From NCBI RefSeq assembly GCF_022654015.1, contig NZ_CP073063.1, positions 868,001 to 932,000 on the forward strand: a DNA stretch of 64,000 bases, in the 5' to 3' direction. Under the pieces are notes generated by a model. The model searched no databases, was not told the DNA's origin, and saw only the letters and a list, made by a program, of their open reading frames with translations. The DNA comes from Brevundimonas diminuta. Lineage in GTDB: Bacteria > Pseudomonadota > Alphaproteobacteria > Caulobacterales > Caulobacteraceae. The first letter of the stretch is position 1; each line of letters opens with the position of its first letter. Below, one piece after another: positions 17,504 through 28,849 of this stretch. A program made the translations under genes and the position numbers.

Positions 17504-18340
17504 GTGGACACCAACAGCTTCAAGATCGGCGTCGTCTGCGCCAGTTCGCGCTTTTCGAAAGAGCGCGCCGAGGTGGTCGAGGCCTGGATGGCGCACAACC
17601 ATCCCGACCGCGATGTCGCCGTCGTCTTCCACCCTGCCTGTTTTCTGAAACACGGCCATTTCGCCGGCGATGACCGGGCGCGCGCCGACGCCTTCGTGGA
17701 GTTCGCCAACGATCCCCGCATCGACGCCATCTGGTTCGCACGCGGCGGATACGGCTCCTGTCGCATCGCCGATGCGGTGATCCCGCGCCTGGACGCCGTC
17801 GCCCGCAAGAAGCGCTACATGGGCTATTCCGACGCCGGCAGCCTGTTGGCCGGAATGTACAAGGCCGGGTTCAAGCATCTGGCGCACGGACCGATGGCCT
17901 CGGATTCGGTGCGCGACGACGCGACCGCGCGTGGCGCCCTGTCCTGGCTGACCACGGGATGCACCGACTGGATCGAGCCGTCGCTGGCGATTGATCCACG
18001 CCCGGCCGTCGCCTTCAACCTGACCATCCTGAACGAACTGACCGGCACGCCGCTGGAGCCCGATCTGTCCGATCACGTCCTGATGCTGGAGGAGGTGTCC
18101 GAGGCCGCCTACCGGATCGACAGAATGATGTTTCACTTGACCAGCCAGGCCAGCATCCGACGCGTGGCCGGGATTCGCCTGGGACGGGTCTCGGACGTCA
18201 CGCCAAACGATCCCGATTTCGGTCAGACTCCGGAGGAAATCGTTCGATACTGGTGCTTGCGCTCGGGCATACCATTTCTGGGAAGCGCCGATATCGGGCA
18301 TGACGCCGCCAACAAGGTCGTCCCCTTCGGTCGCCCGTAA
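17504..18340 (+). CDS. LD-carboxypeptidase / MccF-like peptidase, family S66
   Basis: 278 residues, GTG start. The S66 Ser-Glu-His triad is visible: S109 in YMGYSDAGS, a Glu at 196/197 in LMLEEVSEAAYRID and H266 in ADIGHDAANK. WFARGGYGSCRI matches the family's N-terminal glycine block. Family members remove the terminal D-Ala of murein tetrapeptides (LdcA) or cleave microcin C-type amides (MccF). Divergent placement next to the Mur ligase supports the LdcA-like, cell-wall recycling role. The 265 bases between its end and dnaG hold no gene that I can support. Confidence 0.88.
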   Translation: MDTNSFKIGVVCASSRFSKERAEVVEAWMAHNHPDRDVAVVFHPACFLKHGHFAGDDRARADAFVEFANDPRIDAIWFARGGYGSCRIADAVIPRLDAVARKKRYMGYSDAGSLLAGMYKAGFKHLAHGPMASDSVRDDATARGALSWLTTGCTDWIEPSLAIDPRPAVAFNLTILNELTGTPLEPDLSDHVLMLEEVSEAAYRIDRMMFHLTSQASIRRVAGIRLGRVSDVTPNDPDFGQTPEEIVRYWCLRSGIPFLGSADIGHDAANKVVPFGRP

Positions 18341-18605
18341 GGCGAACGACGCGCGACGAAAAGGACACAGTCTCGCCTCTATTCGCTGGGGCAAGCTCGC
18401 CCGCCTCTCGACAGAACGCCGGTCCTGACTTCAGATGCCGGTCCGCGAGGCGTTAGGACTTCGTTAGCCAAGGCGTTGGGGGACGCTGCGGTTTGCGCCT
18501 TCTGCGATGCGGCGGTTCGTTCGGATATCGGGGGATGCCCGGACGAGCCGCCTGATCGTCTTCCCATCCATCGACGTTGAGTGCCGCAGGGCTTAAGGAT
18601 CGCGG

Positions 18606-20465
18606 GTGCGTTTCGACGAGAGATTCATCGATGAACTGAAGGCCCGCCTTCGGCCGTCCGACGTGATCGGGCGGACGGTGAAGCTGAAACGTCAGGGTCG
18701 CGAATACGTCGGGCTGTCGCCCTTCTCGAAGGAGAAGTCGCCGTCCTTCTTCGTCAACGACGACAAGGGGTTCTTCCACGACTTCTCGTCCGGCAAGCAC
18801 GGCGACATCATCTCCTTCCTGCAGGAAACCGAGCGGCTGAGTTTCGTCGAGGCGGTGCAGCGCCTGGCGGGTGAGGCGGGGATGCAGCTTCCCGCCGAAG
18901 ACCCCAGGGAGGCCGAGCGCGAGCAGAAGCGGGCGGGTCTGTCGGACTGGATGGACCTGGCCCAGAAATGGTTCGCCGCCAATCTGCGCCGCACGCCGGG
19001 CAAGGCGGCGCGCGAATATCTGGACAAGCGCGGCCTGCCCGAGGATCAGTGGGAGCGGTTCGGCCTGGGCTATGCGCCCAACGACCGTGAGGGGCTGAAA
19101 CAGGCCTTGGTCCAGCGCGGCGCCAAGCCCGCCGAACTGGTCGAGGCCGGGCTGCTGATCTCGCCCGAAAGCGGCGGCCAGCCCTATGATCGCTTCCGCG
19201 ACCGGCTGATGTTCCCGATCCTGGATGCGCGGGGGCGGATCGTCAGCTTCGGCGGCCGGGCCATGAACCCCGACGACCGGGCCAAATATCTGAACGGCCC
19301 GGAAAGCCCGCTCTTCCACAAGGGCGCGACCCTTTACGGCCTGCCCGAGGCGCGGCGCATCCTGGGTGCGGAATCCAAGAACGACCAGGCCATCATCGTG
19401 GTCGAAGGCTATATGGACGTCATCGCCTGCCAGCGGGCAGGCCTGCCGGCCGTGGCGCCGATGGGCACGGCCCTGACCGAGGAACAGATGGAACGGCTGT
19501 GGCGCGTGTCGCACGAGCCGATCCTGTGCTTCGATGGTGATGCGGCCGGACTGCGCGCCGCCTATCGCGCCATCGAACGGTCGCTGCCGCTGCTGAAGCC
19601 AGGGCGCTCGTTCCGGTTCGCCCTGCTGGGCGCCGGGCAGGATCCCGACGACATCCTGCGCGACAAGGGCGCGCCCGCGCTGCGCCAGGCCTTGGCCGAA
19701 ACCCATGGGTTCGCCGAGGTGCTGTTCCGCCGCGAACAGGATCTGGAGCCGCTGGACACGCCGGAGCGCAAGGCCGGCTTCAAGGCGCGGCTGAGGAACA
19801 CCGCCTCAGCCATCCAGGACAAGGATCTGGCGGAGCAATACCGCCGCGACCTGTTCGACCGTTTCGACGCCCTGTTCCCGCGCAGCCCTCAACGCGCGCC
19901 CTGGGCGCCGGGGCAGGGCAAGCGCGGTTTCGGCCCGCCGCCCAAACTGGGTCAGACGGCCGAAGGCGCCCAGGCGATGCAGTCGCTGTTTCGCGCCATC
20001 GAGCCTGTGCCCGCCGCCCTGGCCCACGGCGCCATCGACGATCCTGAACGGATGGACGATCATCTGGAGGAGATCGCCGCCCACGGATTTGGCGACAAGG
20101 GGCTGGATGGACTGGCGCAGGAGCTGGTTCGCCTGCGTCTGTCGGGACATAGCCTTGACTCCGCCGCCCTGCGACGCCATCTGGCGCAATCGGGTCATGA
20201 TGCCTTAGTGCGCGAGGTCGAGAAGGCGGCGGCAAAGTCCGGCGCGCCATTCCTGGCCGCAAATGCGCCCCTCGCCGAGGCAAGGGTCCGATGGTCGCAG
20301 GCGTTCGACGCTTCGACGCGGGTCGCCGCGTTGGAGGACGCCTTGGCCCATGCACGTGATGTGCCTGGGCAGGATGAGGCGTTCCGCCGGCTGAAGGCCG
20401 AGCGGGATGCGCTTCGCCGTGCGATCAAAGCCGGGACGATTTGGGAAGACAGCGCGGGCACGTAA
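18606..20465 (+). CDS. dnaG: DNA primase
   Basis: 619 residues with the primase layout: N-terminal CHC2-type domain (1-95), catalytic core with TOPRIM (about 255-350) and C-terminal helicase-binding domain (about 470-619). TOPRIM residues are in [10 protein letters not shown] and [11 protein letters not shown]. The zinc domain keeps its fold signature ([18 protein letters not shown]) but all four metal ligands are replaced: S38, S41, D59 and S62 stand where C, H, C and C are expected. This is probably a lineage trait. The start is GTG 18606. It is followed by rpoD after 74 bases, the classic macromolecular synthesis operon order; rpsU is not upstream. Confidence 0.97.
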   Translation: MRFDERFIDELKARLRPSDVIGRTVKLKRQGREYVGLSPFSKEKSPSFFVNDDKGFFHDFSSGKHGDIISFLQETERLSFVEAVQRLAGEAGMQLPAEDPREAEREQKRAGLSDWMDLAQKWFAANLRRTPGKAAREYLDKRGLPEDQWERFGLGYAPNDREGLKQALVQRGAKPAELVEAGLLISPESGGQPYDRFRDRLMFPILDARGRIVSFGGRAMNPDDRAKYLNGPESPLFHKGATLYGLPEARRILGAESKNDQAIIVVEGYMDVIACQRAGLPAVAPMGTALTEEQMERLWRVSHEPILCFDGDAAGLRAAYRAIERSLPLLKPGRSFRFALLGAGQDPDDILRDKGAPALRQALAETHGFAEVLFRREQDLEPLDTPERKAGFKARLRNTASAIQDKDLAEQYRRDLFDRFDALFPRSPQRAPWAPGQGKRGFGPPPKLGQTAEGAQAMQSLFRAIEPVPAALAHGAIDDPERMDDHLEEIAAHGFGDKGLDGLAQELVRLRLSGHSLDSAALRRHLAQSGHDALVREVEKAAAKSGAPFLAANAPLAEARVRWSQAFDASTRVAALEDALAHARDVPGQDEAFRRLKAERDALRRAIKAGTIWEDSAGT

Positions 20466-20539
20466 CTTTACGGCACGCCAAGCATTGTATTTTTCGCCGG
20501 GGCGGACTGATCACCCTCTCGGCCGGAGACAGACTGACT

Positions 20540-22486
<1,947 letters not shown>

Positions 22487-22493
22487 TACGATC

Positions 22494-22525
22494 AAGGGCG
22501 GCTCCGACGGGCCGCCCTTTTTCTT
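22494..22525 (+). terminator. Rho-independent terminator after rpoD
   Basis: Stem AAGGGCGGC / GCCGCCCTT with an 8-base loop (TCCGACGG) and a T-run TTTTTCTT, starting 8 bases after the rpoD stop. Confidence 0.88.
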
Positions 22526-22535
22526 GGCAGGCGAC

Positions 22536-22715
22536 ATGGCCCGAAAGCACGTCAATCTCGGCACGGCGCCCGCCAAGTCCGATCTGCCGCAAAAGCGCTG
22601 CGTCGCCTGCGGCCTGCCGTTCGCCTGGCGCAAGAAGTGGGCGCGGGACTGGGATCAGGTGCGGTTCTGTTCGGATCGGTGCCGGGCCAAGGGGGCGTCC
22701 GAAGAGCGCCGGTAG
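22536..22715 (+). CDS. DUF2256 small zinc-ribbon-like protein
   Basis: 59 residues matching the DUF2256 family: a [21 protein letters not shown] stretch then FCSDRCR, giving two C-x2/3-C pairs (CxxC and CxxxC) that could hold one zinc ion, with the conserved Trp/Arg/Lys core between. It starts at ATG 22536 just after the rpoD terminator; the in-frame ATG at 22524 lies inside the terminator T-tract and is unlikely. No function is known for the family. Confidence 0.85.
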   Translation: MARKHVNLGTAPAKSDLPQKRCVACGLPFAWRKKWARDWDQVRFCSDRCRAKGASEERR

Positions 22716-22771
22716 GCGGCTCTCGGCCTCGTGACCACGGCGGCGGCGGGAATCAGCTAAGCGTCGCGACC

Positions 22772-23515
22772 ATGTTCTCCGTGTCGCGCGTCTCTCCCTT
22801 TCTCATCGGCCTCGGCGTTCTGCTGATCCTCAGCGGCTGCGTGCGGCGGCCGCCTGAGCCGTTGCGGCCGCCATCGCCGTATCCGTCGCGCACCGAGGCG
22901 CCGCTGGTCGGGGGGCTGGTGGACCGGATGATCGACGGCGGGACCCAGGCGCTGGTCGTGCGCGAAGGCGGCGATCTGGGCCGTTGCCTGGCCGAGTTGA
23001 ACGCCGCGCGCGTGCGCTTCAGCCCCGTGCCGGACCGCCAGAACACAGCGACCTGTGGCCTACATCAAGGCGGGGTGCTGGGCGCCGACCTGGGGACGGT
23101 GGCGCGCATGGCACCGGGTGATGTGAAGATGACCTGCCAGACTGCGCTGGCGCTGAGCATCTGGCGTCGTCAGTCGCTGGAGCCGGCGGCGCGCGAGATC
23201 CTGGGATCGGACGTCGTGCAGATCGACCACATGGGGGCCTACGCCTGTCGCAACGTGAACAACGGCGTGGGCTCCAACCGCGTCAGCGCCCATTCCCAGG
23301 CGGCGGCGCTGGATTTCACCGGGGTGCGGCTGAGGGACGGGCGGCGCATCACCGTGACCAGGGACTGGAACGGCGACACGCCCGAAGCGCGCTTCCTAAA
23401 GCGTATCCGCGACGACGCCTGCCGCATCTTCGGGACGACGCTCAGCCCCGACTACAACGCCGTCCACTACGACCACCTGCACCTTGAGGCGACCGACACG
23501 CGCTTCTGCCGCTGA
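22772..23515 (+). CDS. Extensin-like C-terminal domain lipoprotein
   Basis: 247 residues with a lipoprotein signal (LLILSGC, lipidated Cys at about 22) and a Pro/Arg-rich linker. The extensin-like C domain, related to M15 peptidases, follows: SAHSQAAALDFTGVRL and the closing HYDHLHLEATD supply His/Asp residues in the pattern of zinc-dependent peptidoglycan DD-peptidases. Cysteines in RCLAEL, TCGLHQ, MTCQTA, YACRNV, DACRIF and the terminal FCR are typical of the family and fit an oxidised periplasmic protein. ATG 22772 follows AGCGTCGCGACC. Likely a cell-envelope hydrolase or binding protein. Confidence 0.87.
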   Translation: MFSVSRVSPFLIGLGVLLILSGCVRRPPEPLRPPSPYPSRTEAPLVGGLVDRMIDGGTQALVVREGGDLGRCLAELNAARVRFSPVPDRQNTATCGLHQGGVLGADLGTVARMAPGDVKMTCQTALALSIWRRQSLEPAAREILGSDVVQIDHMGAYACRNVNNGVGSNRVSAHSQAAALDFTGVRLRDGRRITVTRDWNGDTPEARFLKRIRDDACRIFGTTLSPDYNAVHYDHLHLEATDTRFCR

Positions 23516-23549
23516 GGCAACGCTTTGGCGCGGGGCGGATTACGCCCCT

Positions 23550-26111
23550 ATGCGCGGTGAACTGAAGACCTATCAGGCCAAGCGCCGGTTCGGCGAAACG
23601 CCCGAGCCGAAGGGCGCCAAGGCCAGGCGTGCGAAGGGCGGCTTCCGCTATCTGATCCAGCGCCACGCGGCGACGCGTCTGCACTATGATTTCCGTATCG
23701 AGGCGGACGGGGTGCTGAAATCCTGGGCCGTGACCAAGGCGCCGTCGCGCGACACGGCGGTCAAGCGTCTGGCGGTCGAGGTCGAGGATCATCCGCTGGA
23801 TTATGGCTCGTTCGAGGGCACAATTCCCGACGGCAACTACGGCGCCGGCACGGTGCAGATGTGGGACGTCGGCACATGGGAGCCGCAGGAGCCGGACCTG
23901 GAGGCGGCCTGGGCCAAGGGTCAGATCAAGATGGTCCTTCACGGCGAGCGGCTGAAGGGCAAATGGGCGCTGATCCGGCTGAAGAGCGATCGGGGCAAAC
24001 CCTCCAAACGCAACAACTGGCTGCTGCTGAAGGAGAAGGACGACTTCGCGGTGGCCGGCGAGGGCGATGCGCTCGCCGAAATCGACGCCTCTGTGACGAC
24101 CGGCCGTTCGCTGGCCGAGATCGCGGATGGGACGAAGGAATGGACGGCGTCCAAGCCGACAGGGCGTAAAGGTCCGGCCAAGCCCAAGCCCTCGAAAGCG
24201 GCGACGAAGGCCAAGAAGCCGCCGGCCTTTGTTCCGATCCAGCTGTGCAAGGTGACCGACCATCCGCCGGTCGGGACGGGCTGGGCGCACGAGATCAAGT
24301 TCGACGGCTATCGCCTCCAGATCGGTGTCGGCGGCGGTCGGGCGGTCTTGCGGACGCGCAAGGGTCTGGACTGGAGCGACAAGTTTTCGGACCTCGCGGC
24401 GGATGCGGCGACCTGGCCCGACGCCGTAATCGACGGCGAACTGTGCGCGCTGGACGACGATCATATGCCGGACTTCGGGGCGTTGCAGGCCGCTATTTCG
24501 GACGAGAAGACGGAAGGCCTGGTCTATTTCGCCTTCGACCTGTTGTTCGAGGGGGCGGAGGATCTGCGCAAACTGCCGCTGTCGCATCGCAAGGCGCGGC
24601 TGCAGGCCTATGTGGACCGGATCGGAAAGGCGGCCGCTGGGCGGCTGCGCTACGTCGAGCATTTCGCCTCGACCGGGCAGGCGGTGCTGGAGAGCGCCTG
24701 CCGGATGGATCTGGAAGGCGTGATTTCCAAGAAACTGGACGCCCCCTATCACGCCGGGCGGTCATCGACCTGGCTGAAGTCCAAATGCCGGGGTCGCGAT
24801 GAAGTGGTGATCGGCGGTTGGTCGTCCGAGGGCGGCACGCGGTTCCGCTCTCTGCTGGTCGGGGTCAGGGAAAAGGGCGGCCTTCGCTATCTGGGCCGGG
24901 TCGGGACCGGTTATGGCGAGGCGGTGACGAAGACGCTTGTTCCCGCGCTGAAGGGCGTAGCGGCGCAGAAGTCTCCCTTCGCCGGGGCGGCCGCGCCCAA
25001 GGCGGCCAAGGACATCCATTGGGTCAAGCCGGTGCTGGTCGCCGAGGTGGAGCACGGCGGCTATACTGAATCCGGCTCGCTGCGGCAGGCGGCGTTCAAG
25101 GGCTTGCGTGAAGACAAGGCGGCCGCCGAGGTCACCCAGGCGCCCCAACCGCCCACGGACATGGGCGACGCGAAGAAGACCACGACCACGGTGCGACCAG
25201 CCGGAAAGCCCGGCAAGGTGGTCGTGGCGGGGGTGACCATCTCCAGCACCGACAAGGTGTTGTGGCCCGCCGTGGGCGACCGGCCGGCGATCACCAAGGC
25301 CGATCTGGCGCGCTACTACGAGGCGGCGGCCGAGCGGATCCTGCCCCATGTGGCGGATCGGCCGACCTCCATCATCCGCGCGCCCGAGGGGATCGGCGGC
25401 GAGACCTTTTTCCAGCGGCACGCCATGGCGGGGTCGAACCCTCGGCCGAAGCTGATCGACGTCAAGGCCCGCACCCCTTACGTCGCCGCCGTCGATGTCG
25501 GCGGCCTGGTCGCCATCGCCCAGTCGGGCGGGCTGGAACTGCACCCCTGGGGCTGTGCGCCAGGCCAGCCGGAAATCCCTGAGCAGATCACCTTCGACCT
25601 GGATCCGGACGAGGGGCTGAACTTCGCCGACGTCATCGCGGCGTCCAAGGTCGTGAAGGCGAAGATCGAGGCGCTGGGTCTGGCCGCCTTCGTCAAGACG
25701 ACCGGGGGCAAGGGGCTGCACGTCGTGGTGCCGATCAAGACCGACGCCCGCTCGCGCGTGACCTGGGATCAGAACAAGGCCTTCGCCAAGGCGGTGGCCG
25801 AGGCCATACGCGCCGAGGCGCCGGACCGGTTCACCACGACCCTGGCCAAGAAGGCGAGGGGCGGAAAGATCTTCATCGACTATCTGCGCAACGGGCGGAT
25901 GGCGACGGCGGTCGCGCCCTGGTCGCCGCGCGCCCGGCCCGGGGCGGGGATCGCTTTTCCGCTGTCGTGGGGGCAGGTGAAGGCCGGGCTGGACCCCGCC
26001 GCATTCAACCTTTGGACCTATTCAGCCTTGCTGAAGAAGCCCGATCCGTGGGCCGATTTCCGTGCCTCGGCGGTCAGTTTGAAATCGGCGCTGAAAAAAA
26101 TGGGCGTCTAG
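23550..26111 (+). CDS. ligD: ATP-dependent DNA ligase D (PE-LIG-POL)
   Basis: 853-residue three-domain enzyme of bacterial non-homologous end joining. The phosphoesterase domain (about 30-170) has RHAATRLHYDFR (H39, H45, D47), H81 and DGNYGAGT. The ligase domain (about 225-530) has the AMP-accepting Lys K250 in HEIKFDGYR, EGVISKK and WLKSKC. The polymerase/primase domain (about 555-853) has metal-binding D683 and D685 in TFDLDPDEG and FVKTTGGKGLHVVVP. The order PE-LIG-POL is that of Pseudomonas-type LigD. The start MRGELKTYQA at 23550 was preferred over the in-frame ATG at 23484 inside the extensin gene. Its stop shares CTAG with the convergent ku stop. Confidence 0.97.
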   Translation: MRGELKTYQAKRRFGETPEPKGAKARRAKGGFRYLIQRHAATRLHYDFRIEADGVLKSWAVTKAPSRDTAVKRLAVEVEDHPLDYGSFEGTIPDGNYGAGTVQMWDVGTWEPQEPDLEAAWAKGQIKMVLHGERLKGKWALIRLKSDRGKPSKRNNWLLLKEKDDFAVAGEGDALAEIDASVTTGRSLAEIADGTKEWTASKPTGRKGPAKPKPSKAATKAKKPPAFVPIQLCKVTDHPPVGTGWAHEIKFDGYRLQIGVGGGRAVLRTRKGLDWSDKFSDLAADAATWPDAVIDGELCALDDDHMPDFGALQAAISDEKTEGLVYFAFDLLFEGAEDLRKLPLSHRKARLQAYVDRIGKAAAGRLRYVEHFASTGQAVLESACRMDLEGVISKKLDAPYHAGRSSTWLKSKCRGRDEVVIGGWSSEGGTRFRSLLVGVREKGGLRYLGRVGTGYGEAVTKTLVPALKGVAAQKSPFAGAAAPKAAKDIHWVKPVLVAEVEHGGYTESGSLRQAAFKGLREDKAAAEVTQAPQPPTDMGDAKKTTTTVRPAGKPGKVVVAGVTISSTDKVLWPAVGDRPAITKADLARYYEAAAERILPHVADRPTSIIRAPEGIGGETFFQRHAMAGSNPRPKLIDVKARTPYVAAVDVGGLVAIAQSGGLELHPWGCAPGQPEIPEQITFDLDPDEGLNFADVIAASKVVKAKIEALGLAAFVKTTGGKGLHVVVPIKTDARSRVTWDQNKAFAKAVAEAIRAEAPDRFTTTLAKKARGGKIFIDYLRNGRMATAVAPWSPRARPGAGIAFPLSWGQVKAGLDPAAFNLWTYSALLKKPDPWADFRASAVSLKSALKKMGV

Positions 26112-26974
26112 GCCGCAGTCTTCTTCTTTGCTGCGGTCTTCTTGGGCGCCGGCTTCTTTGCCGGGGCCTTCTTGGCGGCTGGCGTCTTCGTCCCCGTCGC
26201 CGACCCTTTCAGGCTGTTTCGCAATGCGGCCATCAGGTCGATGACATTGGTGTCGTCGGGTTCGGCGACATCGACCAAGCCCTTGCCGCCCTTGGATTTG
26301 GCCTTGATCATCGCGCGCAGGGCGTCGTCGTAGCCGTCCTTGAAGTCGGTCGGGTCGAAGTCCGCCTCCTTCTGCCCGATGATGCGCGCGGCGATCTCGA
26401 CCATGTCGGGATCGGCCTTCACCGTCGGAATGTCGTCGAAATAGTCGTCGGAATCGCGCACCTCGTCATGGGCGCGCAGGGTGTAGGCGATCAGCCCCTT
26501 GCCCCGGACCTCCAGCGCCAGTTGACGCTCCTTACCGCGCAGGACCAGCTGGCCCAGCGCCACCTTGCCCTGTTTCTTCATGGCGTCGCGAATGACGGCG
26601 AAGGCTTCGACGCCCGCGCCTTTTTCCGGGACCACGAAGAACGGATCGTCCCAATACAGCCGGTCGATGTCGTCCTCGTCGACGAACTTCTCGATCGAAA
26701 TGGTCTTGGTGCTTTCCAGCTTCACCTTGTCGAAGTCGGCGTCGTCGAACAGGACGTATTCGTCCTTGGACACCTCATAGCCGCGCACCAGATCGCTGCG
26801 CTCGACAGGCCCGGCATCCGGATCGGTCGGCACCATGCGAATGCGATTGTTGGTGTCGGGATTGATCAGGTGAAACCGCACGTCGTTCGTGCTGGTCGTC
26901 GCCGTGTAGAGGGCCACCGGACAGGTGACCAGCGACAGCTTCAGATGTCCTTGCCAGGTGGGGCGGGCGGCCAT
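26108..26974 (-). CDS. ku: Non-homologous end joining protein Ku
   Basis: 288 residues, the bacterial Ku that forms a homodimeric ring on DNA ends and recruits LigD. The family start MAARPTWQGHLKLSLVTCPV is present, with YEVSKDEYV, FVDEDDIDRLYWDDPFFVVP and ALRAHDEVRD in the core (1-250). A C-terminal tail from about 260 is almost pure Lys/Ala/Pro, a basic extension known to aid DNA threading and LigD contact. I chose ATG 26974; the longer frame to 27058 adds non-conserved residues. It is convergent with ligD and overlaps it by 4 bases at the stops. Confidence 0.96.
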   Translation of the reverse strand: MAARPTWQGHLKLSLVTCPVALYTATTSTNDVRFHLINPDTNNRIRMVPTDPDAGPVERSDLVRGYEVSKDEYVLFDDADFDKVKLESTKTISIEKFVDEDDIDRLYWDDPFFVVPEKGAGVEAFAVIRDAMKKQGKVALGQLVLRGKERQLALEVRGKGLIAYTLRAHDEVRDSDDYFDDIPTVKADPDMVEIAARIIGQKEADFDPTDFKDGYDDALRAMIKAKSKGGKGLVDVAEPDDTNVIDLMAALRNSLKGSATGTKTPAAKKAPAKKPAPKKTAAKKKTAA

Positions 26975-27041
26975 GTCGGTTCTCCTCGATCCCTGACAAT
27001 GCGTGAGGGCGATTTGCGTTCGAACCGGACCGCCGCCGAAC

Positions 27042-27395
27042 TCAGGCCTTGCCTTCAAAGGCCACGCTGAAACCGCCCCACATCATGCGCTTGCCGTCGA
27101 AGGGCATGTCCATGTTCGCAAAGTCGGGGTCGTCCTGCATCTTGCCGAAACAGGCGTCGGCTGTGGCGCGGTCGGGCCAGGTGACCCAAGAGAAGACCAC
27201 GACCTCGCCCTCCTGCAGCTTCACCGCCATGGGAAAGCTGGTCAGGGTGCCGTCCGGTACGTCCTCGCCCCAGGTCTCCACCTGCGACAGGGCGCCGTAT
27301 TTCTGGAACAGAGGCCAGGACGCCTGGGCGGACTTGACGTAGCGCGCCTTGTCCTCGGTTTTCACGGGGGTCAGGAAGCCGGTCACATAGGTCAT
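27042..27395 (-). CDS. DUF1428 family protein
   Basis: 117-residue ferredoxin-fold (dimeric alpha-beta barrel) protein: MTYVTGFLTPV at the start, then WGEDVPDGTLTSFPMAVKL, VVFSWVTWPDRATAD and the closing MPFDGKRMMWGGF block diagnostic of DUF1428. Function unknown. It is last in a run of four small minus-strand genes (with two VOC and one SRPBCC protein) and 22 bases after the PhnB-like gene, so probably in the same operon. Confidence 0.88.
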   Translation of the reverse strand: MTYVTGFLTPVKTEDKARYVKSAQASWPLFQKYGALSQVETWGEDVPDGTLTSFPMAVKLQEGEVVVFSWVTWPDRATADACFGKMQDDPDFANMDMPFDGKRMMWGGFSVAFEGKA

Positions 27396-27417
27396 CGGTT
27401 GTCTCCTCTTTCTGGAT

Positions 27418-27900
27418 TCAAACGTCGGCGACCGCGCGGTCCAGCGCCGCGATGTCGATCTTGATCATGTCCATCATGGCCTGCATAGCGGCCTTGGCGC
27501 GCGCGGGGTTCGGATCGGTGGTCAGCTCCATCAGGCGACGGGGCGTGATCTGCCACGACAGGCCCCAGCGGTCCTTGAGCCAGCCGCAGGCGTTCTCACT
27601 GCCGCCGTCGGCGAGCAGGGCGTCCCACAGCCGGTCCGTCTCGGCCTGATCCTCGGTCATCACCATGAAGGAGACGGCCTCGGTAAAGCGGAAGTTCGGC
27701 CCGCCGTTCAGCGCCAGATACTCACGACCCGCTAGCACGAACTGCACCGTCAGCACCGATCCTTCAGGGCCGGAGGGCGTATCGACCGGCGAACGGTTGA
27801 CGGCGGTGATGCGGCTGTCGGGCAGCAGGCTGACATAAAAGGCGGTCGCAGCTTCGGCGTCGCCGTCGAACCACAGGCAGGGAATGATCTTGTCGGTCAT
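27418..27900 (-). CDS. VOC family protein (PhnB-like)
   Basis: 160 residues of the PhnB/3-demethylubiquinone methyltransferase-like branch of the vicinal oxygen chelate superfamily: IIPCLWFDGDAEAATAFYVS at the start, REYLALNGGPNFRFTEAVSF in the middle, and GWLKDRWGLSWQITPRRL near the end, where metal ligands usually are. The name PhnB does not imply phosphonate use. The start overlaps the SRPBCC stop by 4 bases (ATGA). Confidence 0.88.
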   Translation of the reverse strand: MTDKIIPCLWFDGDAEAATAFYVSLLPDSRITAVNRSPVDTPSGPEGSVLTVQFVLAGREYLALNGGPNFRFTEAVSFMVMTEDQAETDRLWDALLADGGSENACGWLKDRWGLSWQITPRRLMELTTDPNPARAKAAMQAMMDMIKIDIAALDRAVADV

Positions 27901-28358
27901 GCCGCGTCACCTTCCGCCAACGCCGCCAGCTGATCGGCGACCGCGCCCCAGCCCTGTTCGAAGCCCATGGCCTTGTGGGTTTCGGCGGCTTTTTCGTCCC
28001 AGTGCCGGGCCGTGGCGGTGTAGCGAGTTCCGCGAGCCTCGGGTTCGAAGGTGTCGATGCGCACGAAGTTCATGTCGCCGGCCTGCGGAACCCAGCCCTC
28101 AGTGAAGGCCCCGGTCGAGACCAGTTTGCGGCCCGGAACCACCTCCAGGAAGACGCCGGAATAGGGATGCCGCTCGCCCTCGGGCGAAGCCATTTCGACA
28201 TTGGCCCGCCCGCCGACGCGCAGGTCCCAATCCACGACCGGCGTGGTCCACGGGCGAGGGCAGAACCATTCGCCGGTGCGCTCGGTGTAGATCTTCCACA
28301 CCGTTTCCGGCGAGGCCTTGATCAGCCGGCTGATGCTCAGTTCGCGGATGTCGGCCAT
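27897..28358 (-). CDS. SRPBCC (AHSA1/START-like) protein
   Basis: 153 residues with the activator-of-Hsp90-ATPase-like fold: ISRLIKASPETVWKIYTE for the first strand and helix, WDLRVGGRANVEM, YSGVFLEVVPGRKLV, and the C-terminal helix ETHKAMGFEQGWGAVADQLA. These small hydrophobic-pocket proteins commonly occur with VOC enzymes and HxlR or ArsR regulators, as here. I chose ATG 28358, which shares one base with the preceding VOC stop; the longer frame runs inside that VOC gene. Confidence 0.87.
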   Translation of the reverse strand: MADIRELSISRLIKASPETVWKIYTERTGEWFCPRPWTTPVVDWDLRVGGRANVEMASPEGERHPYSGVFLEVVPGRKLVSTGAFTEGWVPQAGDMNFVRIDTFEPEARGTRYTATARHWDEKAAETHKAMGFEQGWGAVADQLAALAEGDAA

Positions 28359-28801
28359 CACGACACCATGGCGTCGGCGGCGAAGGCTTCGGGACCGGCG
28401 GCGACGGCGGCCGGGTCCATCCACATAACTTCCCAGATATGGCCGTCCGGATCGGCATAGCTGCGGCCGTACATGAAGCCGTAGTCCTGGGTCGCATTGG
28501 GATCGATCTTGCCGCCGGCGGCCCCCGCTTGGGCGACGACGGCGTCGACCGCCTCGCGGCTGTCTCGTGACAGGCACAGCAGAACCTGGGCCGAGGCATG
28601 GGCGTCGGGGATCTGGCGGTCGGTGAAGGTGCGCCATTTGTCGTGGGTCAGCAGCATGACGTGGATCACGTCCGACACCACCATACAGGCGGCCGTGTCG
28701 TCGCTGAACATCGGGTTCCTGGTCGCGCCGACAGCCTCATGGAAGGCGATCGATCGGGGCAGGTCGGCGACCGGCAGGTTGATGAAAATCAGCTGGGCCA
28801 C
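28358..28801 (-). CDS. VOC family protein (glyoxalase-like)
   Basis: 147 residues with the two beta-alpha-beta-beta-beta units of VOC proteins: LIFINLPVADLPRSIAFHEA, then VIHVMLLTHDKW, and in the second half YGRSYADPDGHIWEVMWMDP, with the DPDGHxWE signature carrying a metal ligand. First gene of the four-gene minus-strand operon; the next start overlaps its stop (TGATG). It diverges from an HxlR regulator across 58 bases. Confidence 0.88.
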   Translation of the reverse strand: MAQLIFINLPVADLPRSIAFHEAVGATRNPMFSDDTAACMVVSDVIHVMLLTHDKWRTFTDRQIPDAHASAQVLLCLSRDSREAVDAVVAQAGAAGGKIDPNATQDYGFMYGRSYADPDGHIWEVMWMDPAAVAAGPEAFAADAMVS

Positions 28802-28849
28802 GGCGTTTCCTCTGCTTGTTATTTGCGAAACCTGACTCCGATGATTACG

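Noticed and set aside
18379..18567. 62-codon minus-strand frame in the gap before dnaG
   Set aside because: No ribosome site or motif and biased composition; I see no supported gene in 18341-18605.
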